Assembly (NCBI GenBank): GCA_947493945.1
Contig: CANLSR010000001.1
Coordinates: 124,001-188,000, forward strand
Direction: 5' to 3'
Source: an uncultured bacterium
Lineage (GTDB): Bacteria; Bacteroidota; Rhodothermia; Rhodothermales; Rubricoccaceae
DNA: 64,000 nucleotides
Shown: piece after piece, positions 18,950 to 25,277 of the stretch
Layout of the letters: each line of letters opens with the position of its first letter
Numbering within the stretch: position 1 is the stretch's first letter
The notes under the pieces: generated by a model
Database searches by the model: none
The model's input: the letters and a program-made list of their open reading frames with translations, nothing else
What the model was told of the DNA's origin: nothing
Program-made: the position numbers and the translations under genes

Positions 18950-18966
18950 TTCGGCCCGGTCCTTGC
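18950..18966 (+). promoter_or_regulatory. Sigma-54-like promoter upstream of fliM
   Basis: TTCGGCCC-GGTCC-TTGC has GG at 18953-18954 and GC at 18965-18966 with the required 10-base spacing, and ends 26 bases before the fliM ATG. It shares 14 of 17 positions with the site before fliJ. It would allow separate transcription of fliM-fliN and perhaps the export-gate genes downstream. Confidence 0.5.
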
Positions 18967-18992
18967 GCTCCCCGTGGTCCAGCCCCGACCCC

Positions 18993-19892
18993 ATGGCGAC
19001 TCCCACCCTCGACCCCCTCGTCCGCGCGGACCGGCCCGACGACGCGTCGGTCCGGCCCTACGACTTTGCCCAGCCTCGGGCCATCTCCGCCCGCCAGCTG
19101 CGGACCGCCGAGGCCGTCCACGCCGGGCTGGCCGAGGCGCTGGCCGAGGCGTTTTCCCAGAGCGCCGGCGAGCCGGTCGTCGTCCGCATGACGTCGCTGG
19201 ACGAGGTCCAGGCCGTCGACTTCGAGCGCAGCCGCAGCCAGCCGGCCGCGCTGTTCGTGGCCGCGCTCGGCGGGGGCGGGCCGAGCCTGGCCCTCGACGT
19301 CGCGCCCGCGCTGGCGCTGTTCGTGGTCGAGCGCCACCTGGGTGGCGTCGACCCGCTCGGGGACCAGGCCAGGGCGCTCTCGGAGCTGGAACGGGCCGTG
19401 GTCGAGCGCCACTGGCTGCCCACGCTGTGGGCCCGGTTCGCCCAGGCCTGGGGCTCCGTCCCCCCGCGCGCGACCCGGTTTGCCGCCGACCCCCGCTACC
19501 TGGTCCTGGCCGCCCCCGACGACCGCGTCCTGGTCGCCGACCTGGAGGTGACCGTGGGCGGCGCCTCGGCGACGCTCTCGCTCTGCTACCCCGCCGACGC
19601 GCTCCGGCTGCTGCTCGGCGCCTCCGACGGACGCCCCGACACGCGCGCCGACGGCGGCGCCCTCGACGCGCTCCCGCTGGTGCTCCGCGCCGAGCTGGGC
19701 CGCACGCGGCTGACCGTGGGCGAGTTGCGGTCGCTCGAACCGGGCGACGTGCTCCCGCTCGGCGTCGCCCCCGACGCGCCCGTCCCGGTCTGGGTCGGCG
19801 ACCGGTTCCGGTTCGAGGCCCGCGCCGGCGCCGCGGGCACCCGGCTGGCACTCGAAGTCCTCACGCCCCCCTCCCCCCCCACCGACCCATGA
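18993..19892 (+). CDS. fliM: Flagellar motor switch protein FliM
   Basis: Encodes 299 residues from the ATG at 18993. An in-frame ATG at 18963 lies inside the sigma-54-like site and is unlikely. FliM is a C-ring protein joining FliG to FliN. The CheC-like middle domain (about 40-190; YDFAQPRAISARQLRTAEAV, PALALFVVERHLGG) and the C-terminal SpoA domain (about 225-295) are visible. The usual N-terminal CheY-P-binding motif (LSQxEIDxLL) is not recognisable: the protein begins MATPTLDPLVRADRPD. The end overlaps fliN by 4 bases. Confidence 0.93.
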   Translation: MATPTLDPLVRADRPDDASVRPYDFAQPRAISARQLRTAEAVHAGLAEALAEAFSQSAGEPVVVRMTSLDEVQAVDFERSRSQPAALFVAALGGGGPSLALDVAPALALFVVERHLGGVDPLGDQARALSELERAVVERHWLPTLWARFAQAWGSVPPRATRFAADPRYLVLAAPDDRVLVADLEVTVGGASATLSLCYPADALRLLLGASDGRPDTRADGGALDALPLVLRAELGRTRLTVGELRSLEPGDVLPLGVAPDAPVPVWVGDRFRFEARAGAAGTRLALEVLTPPSPPTDP

Positions 19893-20287
19893 CTGACGCC
19901 CCGACCGCCCCCCCCGAGACGCCCGCCGACGCGTCGCAGTCCCAGCCGGCCTCGGCCCCACCGCCCTCGGCCCCGCCCGCGGCCGAGGCCTCTCCTCCCA
20001 CGGCCCCGTCGGACCAGGAGACGCGCGCGCCCGGCCCAGACGGGTCGCCAGCGGCCAACCTGGACCTGCTCTCGGGCGTCGAGATCGAGGTGACCGTCGA
20101 GCTCGGCCGCCGCCGGATGTCGCTGGGCGAGGTCTCGCGGCTGACCGTCGGCAGCGTGGTGGAGCTGGACACGCTGGCGGGCGAGCCGCTGGTGCTCTAC
20201 GCCAACGGCCGGCGCATCGCGACCGGCGAGGCCGTCGTGGTCGAGGGCAAGTTCGGGGTCCGCATCCAGAGCCTGGGCGCCGCCTGA
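19889..20287 (+). CDS. fliN: Flagellar motor switch protein FliN
   Basis: Encodes 132 residues. FliN forms the base of the C-ring and docks FliH. The first about 60 residues are a disordered Pro/Ala/Ser-rich tail. The SpoA domain follows (about 62-130) with LDLLSGVEIEVTVELGRRRM, SLGEVSRLTVGSVVELD and LVLYANGRRIATGEAVVVEGKFGVRI, the full FliN signature. The start is set by the ATGA overlap with fliM. Confidence 0.96.
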   Translation: MTDAPTAPPETPADASQSQPASAPPPSAPPAAEASPPTAPSDQETRAPGPDGSPAANLDLLSGVEIEVTVELGRRRMSLGEVSRLTVGSVVELDTLAGEPLVLYANGRRIATGEAVVVEGKFGVRIQSLGAA

Positions 20288-20304
20288 CCGGCCCCGTCCC
20301 ACGA

Positions 20305-20344
20305 GCACGCGCGCGGCTGGTCCTTCGGGTCCGGCCGCGCGTGC
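20305..20344. repeat. Hairpin in the fliN-fliO gap
   Basis: 9-base perfect arms GCACGCGCG (20305-20313) and CGCGCGTGC (20336-20344) around a 22-base loop that includes a small TCC-TTC-GGG step. There is no U-tract after it, so it is more likely an attenuator or an RNA processing element than a strong terminator. It is inside what looks like one transcription unit. Confidence 0.4.
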
Positions 20345-20381
20345 GTTCGGGCGAGGCACCGTTCTGGCAAGGGGAGGGCGC

Positions 20382-21428
20382 GTGACCACCCCGCGCCCCA
20401 TGCCCGACCTCTCCGCCCTCCGCGCCCGCCTGGGCGCGCTCCCGCTCGACCGCGCCCCGCTGCGCCGTGCGGGCCTGCTGGCGGTCCTGCTGGTGGTCCT
20501 CCTCGTCGCCGGCCGCTCGTTCGGCCCCGGCCGGAGCGCGGCCACGGCGCCCGTCAGCCGGCAGGAAGTGCGGGCGGAGACGGAAAACGGTTCCGCCACG
20601 CGCCAGGCCGCGCCGAGCGGATGGACGGCCGGGCGGATGCTCGCGCTGCTGCTGCTGGCGGGCGGCGCCGGCGGGGCGCTCCTGCTCCACCGACGCTCGG
20701 CGCCCGCGGCGGGCCCGCCGGCCGCGCTGGACGTGATCGAGACCCACACCCTGGGGCCGGGCCAGACGCTCCAGCTGGTCGCCTGCGGCGACGACGTGCT
20801 GCTCTTGAGCGCCACCCAGCACACGGTCCGGCTGCTGCGGCACTGGCCGCGCGACCGCTTCGACCGGTCGGCCGTCTCGTTTGCCGACGTCCTCGCCTCC
20901 GCCGACGCGCCGGCGTCCGACTCCGGCGAGGCCGCGACGGGCCCCGACTCGGCGGACGAGCCGGGGCCTTCCGCCATCGAGGCGGGCCCGGCCCGTCTGG
21001 ACAGCCCGGCCGAGAGGGACCCGGCCGAGACCGGGCCGATCCCCGCCGGCCCGCCGCCCGTCGACCCGCCGCCCGCCGGCCCGCCGCCTGTCGACCCGCC
21101 GCCCGTCGACCCGATCCTCGTCGAGCCGGCGCCAGACCTCGCCCCGCCCTTCGTCCCTCTCGCCTCGTCAGCGCTCCCCGCAGCGCCTCGCGAGCGGTCC
21201 GTCTCTCCGAGACCTCGCCTCGGAGGGCTGGTCGGAGAGCGGGCCCACGACCGCGCGCCGTCCGCCGACGCGACCGCCCCGCTGGCCAGCCCCGTCCCCG
21301 CCCCGCTGGCGGAGGCGCTGGCCGAGCCCGCCCGCCAGCCGCTGGCCGCCGCCGAGCGGCCGGCTCTCGGGACGCCGCCGGCCGCCCCCGCCCCCGTGCT
21401 CCGCCAGTTCCAGCCCGCCGATGCGTAG
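20382..21428 (+). CDS. fliO: FliO-like flagellar export assembly protein with long Pro-rich tail
   Basis: Encodes 348 residues, much longer than typical FliO (about 100-150). FliO helps assemble the FliP ring in the inner membrane. Two hydrophobic segments (about 29-45 and 85-102) precede the FliO core (THTLGPGQTLQLVACGDDVLLL, HTVRLL). The remaining about 200 residues are Pro/Ala-rich and include a repeated PPPVDPPPAG-type run near residues 225-245. The start is GTG at 20382; an ATG at 20400 is an alternative. It overlaps fliP by 8 bases. FliO identity rests on the core motif and position. Confidence 0.83.
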   Translation: MTTPRPMPDLSALRARLGALPLDRAPLRRAGLLAVLLVVLLVAGRSFGPGRSAATAPVSRQEVRAETENGSATRQAAPSGWTAGRMLALLLLAGGAGGALLLHRRSAPAAGPPAALDVIETHTLGPGQTLQLVACGDDVLLLSATQHTVRLLRHWPRDRFDRSAVSFADVLASADAPASDSGEAATGPDSADEPGPSAIEAGPARLDSPAERDPAETGPIPAGPPPVDPPPAGPPPVDPPPVDPILVEPAPDLAPPFVPLASSALPAAPRERSVSPRPRLGGLVGERAHDRAPSADATAPLASPVPAPLAEALAEPARQPLAAAERPALGTPPAAPAPVLRQFQPADA

Positions 21429-22323
21429 CGCCCTCCTCCTGCTCGCCGCGCTGCTGGCGGCCCCGCTGGCCGCCGCCCAGCCGGCCACGCTGAGCGCCGA
21501 CGACCTCCGGGCCGCCCAGGCCGCCACCGACCAAGCCGTCGACAACGCCCAGGCCGGCGGGGAGACCGCGCCGCTCCCCGACCCGTCGCGGGACGTCGCG
21601 CCGGCCGAGGCCGCGCCCGGCCCCGGCCGCCGCGTCGCCTCCGCCCGGCCCGCCGCCTCGCCCATCCCCGGCGTGACGCTGACCGACGACGGCGAGTACG
21701 CGCTCCCGGTCCAGCTCCTGCTGCTGATGACGGTGCTCACCCTGGCGCCGTCGATCCTGATCCTGATGACCAGCTTTACGCGGCTGGTGGTGGTGTTCTC
21801 GATCCTGCGGACGGCGCTCGGCCTGCAGCAGAGCCCGCCCACCCAGGTCATCATCGGCCTCTCGCTGTTCCTGACGTTTTTCGTGATGCACCCGGTGTTC
21901 TCGGAGATCGACCAGAAGGCGCTCCAGCCCTACCTGGAGGGCCAGCTGGAGCAGCGCGAGGCCATGGAAGTGGCCTCCAAGCCCATCAAGGGCTTCATGC
22001 TGACCCACACTCGGGATAAGGACCTCGTCCAGTTCATGGACCTCGGCGGCCTGCCCGCCGTCGCCCGGCCGGTCGACGTGCCGATGCACGTGCTGGTGCC
22101 GGCGTTCGTGATCTCGGAGCTCCGCGTGGCCTTCCAGATCGGGTTCATGCTGTTCTTGCCGTTCCTGGTGGTGGACCTGATCGTGGCCAGCGTGCTCATG
22201 TCGATGGGCATGATGATGCTGCCTCCGGTCATGATCTCGCTGCCGATCAAGCTGCTCCTGTTCGTGCTCACCGACGGCTGGCACCTCATCGTCGAGTCCG
22301 TCGTCCGCGGCTATTTGGGATGA
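21421..22323 (+). CDS. fliP: Flagellar export gate protein FliP
   Basis: Encodes 300 residues. FliP forms the pentameric core of the inner-membrane export gate. A cleavable signal peptide (about 1-19) is followed by a variable Ala/Pro-rich stretch up to about residue 80, longer than usual. The conserved region then shows SFTRLVVVFSILRTALGLQQ, FVMHPVFSEI, VPAFVISELRVAFQIGFM and the C-terminal membrane hairpin with MSMGMMMLPPVMISLPIKL. All family signatures are intact. Confidence 0.97.
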   Translation: MRSALLLLAALLAAPLAAAQPATLSADDLRAAQAATDQAVDNAQAGGETAPLPDPSRDVAPAEAAPGPGRRVASARPAASPIPGVTLTDDGEYALPVQLLLLMTVLTLAPSILILMTSFTRLVVVFSILRTALGLQQSPPTQVIIGLSLFLTFFVMHPVFSEIDQKALQPYLEGQLEQREAMEVASKPIKGFMLTHTRDKDLVQFMDLGGLPAVARPVDVPMHVLVPAFVISELRVAFQIGFMLFLPFLVVDLIVASVLMSMGMMMLPPVMISLPIKLLLFVLTDGWHLIVESVVRGYLG

Positions 22324-22330
22324 TGAGTAT

Positions 22331-22350
22331 GGGCGTATTGCGATACGCCC
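22331..22350. repeat. Palindromic repeat, copy 1 (fliP-fliQ gap)
   Basis: GGGCGTAT-TGCG-ATACGCCC: perfect 8-base arms with a 4-base loop, 8 bases after the fliP stop. Related palindromes with the same GGGGCGTA/GGGGCATA core occur at 23589-23610 and 23655-23683. Such sequences are known as REP- or MITE-like intergenic repeats in many bacteria. Confidence 0.75.
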
Positions 22351-22404
22351 TTACCGACACCAACCAGCCTGGCCAGGCTCTCCTGCACTCTTGCTCTCCG
22401 TCCG

Positions 22405-22674
22405 ATGACCCCTGAAACTGCCCTTTACTGGACCCAAACCGCGCTGACGCTGACGCTGACCGTCGCAGCGCCGCTCTTGGGCGTGGCGCTGGCGGTCGGG
22501 CTCGTGATCAGCCTGTTCCAGGCCATGACCTCGATCCAGGAGATGACGCTGAGCTCGATCCCCAAGATGCTGGCCGTGGCCGGCATGGTGATCCTGCTCT
22601 CGCCCTGGATGCTGGAGATGATGACCGACTTCTCGACCGAGGTCTTCCGCGCCATCGCCACCGTCTCGCACTAG
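22405..22674 (+). CDS. fliQ: Flagellar export gate protein FliQ
   Basis: Encodes 89 residues with two membrane helices (about 13-37 and 52-72). FliQ subunits line the outside of the FliP/FliR gate. The helix-loop signature VGLVISLFQAMTSIQEMTL with SSIPKMLAV is fully conserved. It sits 81 bases after fliP, a gap holding a palindromic repeat, and 101 bases before fliR. Confidence 0.97.
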   Translation: MTPETALYWTQTALTLTLTVAAPLLGVALAVGLVISLFQAMTSIQEMTLSSIPKMLAVAGMVILLSPWMLEMMTDFSTEVFRAIATVSH

Positions 22675-22775
22675 CGCTGCGCCCCCCGCGCTGCCGGACG
22701 CAACAGGACGGAGCGTGCCCGGCGCCGCGCTAGCCACGCCCGGCCCACCCCGCGCTCCTCGACCGCCAGCCGCCC

Positions 22776-23546
22776 GTGGCCCTCGACCCCGCCTCCCTGA
22801 TCCGCCTCGCGTTGGTATTCGCGCGCGTGAGCGGCGTGATGACGGCGGCGCCCCTGTTCAGCCAGAAGAGCGTGCCGGTGCCGGTCCGGGTGATGCTGAG
22901 CGTGCTGCTGAGCCTGATCCTGGTCGGCTTCGCCGGCGGCGACCTGCCGCGCCACGCCGACCACCCGGTGGGGTTCGTGATGGCCGTCGCCGTCGAGGTG
23001 CTGACGGGGCTCCTGATCGGCTACGCCATCCAGTTCGTGTTCTGGGCCGTCGAGTTCGCGGGCGAGATGATCGGGTTCCAGATGAGCCTGTCGATGGCCC
23101 AGGTGTACAACCCCATGACGGGCTCGTCCGCGAACCCCTTGGGCCGGCTGATCTCGCTGGCGTTTCTGCTCCTGTTCCTGCTGCTGGACGGCCCTCAGGC
23201 GATCGTGGTGGGGATGGCCCGGTCGTTCGTGGTCGTCCCGCTGGGCGGCGCGGGCCTGGCCGCCGGCGGCCCGCTGCTGCTGTCGTGGACGGGCGGGTTC
23301 TTCGCGACGGCCGTCCGTCTGGCCATGCCGTTCCTGGTGGCGCTGTTCCTGGTGGACGTCGGGCTGGGCGTGTTCGCGCGCGTGGTGCCCCAGGCCGACC
23401 TGTTCTCGATCAGCCTGCCGCTGAAGCTGCTGGCCGGCATGGCGATCTCGATCGCGTTCATGTCGTCGTTCTGGCCGCTGGCCCCGTCGCTAGTCGACGC
23501 GGCCACGGCGGGCCTGGACGCGCTGTTCGCCGCGCTCGCGCCCTGA
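22776..23546 (+). CDS. fliR: Flagellar export gate protein FliR
   Basis: Encodes 256 residues from a GTG start. FliR completes the FliP5-FliQ4-FliR1 gate. There are at least six hydrophobic segments. Family motifs are FARVSGVMTAAPLFSQKSVPVPVRV, EVLTGLLIGYAIQFVFWAVEFAGEMIGFQMSLSMA and the C-terminal FSISLPLKLLAGMAISIAFM. The GTG is chosen because the conserved first membrane helix begins right after it. Confidence 0.96.
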   Translation: MALDPASLIRLALVFARVSGVMTAAPLFSQKSVPVPVRVMLSVLLSLILVGFAGGDLPRHADHPVGFVMAVAVEVLTGLLIGYAIQFVFWAVEFAGEMIGFQMSLSMAQVYNPMTGSSANPLGRLISLAFLLLFLLLDGPQAIVVGMARSFVVVPLGGAGLAAGGPLLLSWTGGFFATAVRLAMPFLVALFLVDVGLGVFARVVPQADLFSISLPLKLLAGMAISIAFMSSFWPLAPSLVDAATAGLDALFAALAP

Positions 23547-23588
23547 GCTCGCCCCGCTGGCGGGGGCAGTCAGCGCAGCGCCGGCGCA

Positions 23589-23610
23589 GGGGCGTACCGC
23601 AATACGCCCC
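23589..23610. repeat. Palindromic repeat, copy 2 (fliR-flhB gap)
   Basis: GGGGCGTA-CCGCAA-TACGCCCC: perfect 8-base arms with a 6-base loop. It is of the same type as the copy after fliP. The 299-base fliR-flhB gap holds no gene and is unusually large for this otherwise compact cluster. Confidence 0.75.
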
Positions 23611-23654
23611 TCGATCGTGGACGAGGCGGCCCGTCGGACGAGGCACCGCATTCG

Positions 23655-23683
23655 GTAGGGGCATACCGGCGGTATGCCCCTAC
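23655..23683. repeat. Palindromic repeat, copy 3 (fliR-flhB gap)
   Basis: GTAGGGGCATACC-GGC-GGTATGCCCCTAC: perfect 13-base arms with a 3-base loop, the longest member seen. It lies 45 bases after copy 2. Paired copies like this are typical of REP doublets. No transposase or RAYT gene is present in the window. Confidence 0.8.
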
Positions 23684-23845
23684 GGCCGACGCGCACCCTC
23701 TACGACTCGGTGAGACGGACCGCCAGCCGGAAGGGGTTGCCGGCACCGGCCCAGCTTTTCCGGCGCCGACCGTCGCTAGAGCCTGTGAGTCCCTTGTGGG
23801 CCGTGGCACGGCGCGTGCAGAAGGAGCCGGCGTTCCCCGCGCCCG

Positions 23846-24952
23846 ATGAGCGACGCCCCCGACCGCAGCGACAAGCAGTTCGACCCGACCCCGCGCCGCC
23901 TCCAGAAGGCGCGCGAGGACGGCAACGTGTACCGCTCGCGCGAGTTGGCGTCGGTCGGCCTCATCGGCACGGCGGCCATCGTCGTCGGGATGGGCGCGCC
24001 GGCGGCGATGGGGCGGCTGGGCGAGATGACGGCCCGGGTCTACACCGAGGCGCCGGACGCCATCCTGACGCCCGCCTCCGTCCCGGCCATCCTGGCGAGC
24101 ATCGGGGTCGACATGTTGGTCGTGGTCGGCCCGCTGTTCGCCGCGCTCGGAGCGGTGGCGCTGGGCGCGAACGTGGCGCAGAGCGGGTGGACGATGTCGG
24201 CCAAGCCGCTGCGGCCCAAGGGGTCCCGGATCTCGCCGGCCGAGGGCGCCAAGCGCCTGTTCTCGACCAAGGGCCTGTTCGAGCTCGGCAAGGCGCTCTC
24301 CAAGGTCGTGATCGTGGGGCCGGTCGTGTTCCTGGCGCTCAAGGCGTGGATGCCCGACATCCTGGTGCTCCACACCGTCTCGCTCGACGCCGCCTTCGGC
24401 GCCGCCGGCGGCTGGACGCTGGGCCTGCTCTCCCAGATGCTGCTCGCCCTCCTGCTGGTGTCGGGCGCCGACTACGCCTTCGGCAAGTGGAAGCACACCC
24501 AGGACCTCAAGATGACGCACCAGGAGGTCAAGGACGAGGGCAAAGAGTCCGAGGGCGACCCCCAACTCAAGGGCAAGCGCCGGGCGCTCGCGCGCGAGGC
24601 CGCCCTGCGCCCGCGCCTGGACCACGCCGTGTTGCAGGCCGACGTGGTGGTCACCAACCCGACCCACTACGCCGTCGCCCTGGCCTACGACGCCCAGGCC
24701 GGCGCCGCGCCCACGGTGCTCGTCAAGGGCATGCGCAAGCGGGCGCTCCGCATCAAGGCGCTCGCCGCCGAGCACGGGGTCCCGACCGTCGAGGACGTGC
24801 CGCTGGCACGCGCGCTCCACGCGACCGTCGACGAGGGCGCGGTCATCGACGAGTCGCTCTACCAGGCCGTGGCCACCGTCTTGGCCGAGGTCTACCGCCA
24901 GCGCGGGAGGTCCGGCGCTCGGCCCAGGCGGAGCCCGGTGCGGGGTTCGTGA
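23846..24952 (+). CDS. flhB: Flagellar export switch protein FlhB
   Basis: Encodes 368 residues. FlhB sets substrate specificity of export and cleaves itself in the cytoplasmic domain. The N-terminal motif DPTPRRLQKAREDGNV is followed by four membrane segments, and the cytoplasmic domain has the autocleavage site NPTH at residues 271-274 (VVTNPTHYAVAL). The end (PLARALHATVDEGAVIDESLYQAVATVLAEVY) is typical. The last about 18 residues are Arg/Gly/Ser-rich. It is followed by a 325-base gap before flhA. Confidence 0.97.
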   Translation: MSDAPDRSDKQFDPTPRRLQKAREDGNVYRSRELASVGLIGTAAIVVGMGAPAAMGRLGEMTARVYTEAPDAILTPASVPAILASIGVDMLVVVGPLFAALGAVALGANVAQSGWTMSAKPLRPKGSRISPAEGAKRLFSTKGLFELGKALSKVVIVGPVVFLALKAWMPDILVLHTVSLDAAFGAAGGWTLGLLSQMLLALLLVSGADYAFGKWKHTQDLKMTHQEVKDEGKESEGDPQLKGKRRALAREAALRPRLDHAVLQADVVVTNPTHYAVALAYDAQAGAAPTVLVKGMRKRALRIKALAAEHGVPTVEDVPLARALHATVDEGAVIDESLYQAVATVLAEVYRQRGRSGARPRRSPVRGS

Positions 24953-25277
24953 TGCGCGAGTCTCTCCCCGTTCCGTCGGCCGCCACCGCGCGCCCTCGCC
25001 CCGCCCGGCTGGCGGTGACGCTCGGCGCCCCGTTCGGCCTCGGCGCGCAGCTGACGGCGGGACGCCCCCCCCGTCCATGCACCCGCCGCTCCGCTCAGCG
25101 GGCGCGTGGGCTGTCCCATTCGCTTGTGAGGGGGACAACCGGCAGGTCGGCGCAGCCAGCTTGGTCGGCCTTGAGCGAGGCGATGGCCGATCAAGCTGGC
25201 CGCGCCGTCGCTAGCCCCCACGCCCCACGCCCCACGCACGCCGACGCCGACCGCCAGCCGGGCGCAGGCCCCACACG
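24953..25277. other. Gap between flhB and flhA with inverted repeats
   Basis: 325 bases with no gene I can support. It holds an imperfect hairpin around 25108-25139 (TGTCCC and GGGACA) and a longer inverted repeat: CCAGCTTGGTCGGCC at 25156-25170 against GGCCGATCAAGCTGG at 25185-25199, with 14 of 15 bases pairing and a 14-base loop. The sequence style differs from the coding regions on both sides and looks like inserted repeat material. Confidence 0.55.
25156..25199. repeat. 15-base inverted repeat upstream of flhA
   Basis: Arms at 25156-25170 and 25185-25199 pair at 14 of 15 positions around a 14-base loop. It ends 78 bases before the flhA start. It has no U-tract. It could be a REP-type element or an operator; nothing decides between them. 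Confidence 0.5.

Noticed and set aside
20360-20378. Possible sigma-54 site TGGCAAGGGGAGGGC before fliO
   Set aside because: The -24 part is good and spacing is right, but the -12 part (GGGC) lacks the TTGC character. GG-N10-GC alone is common at this GC content.
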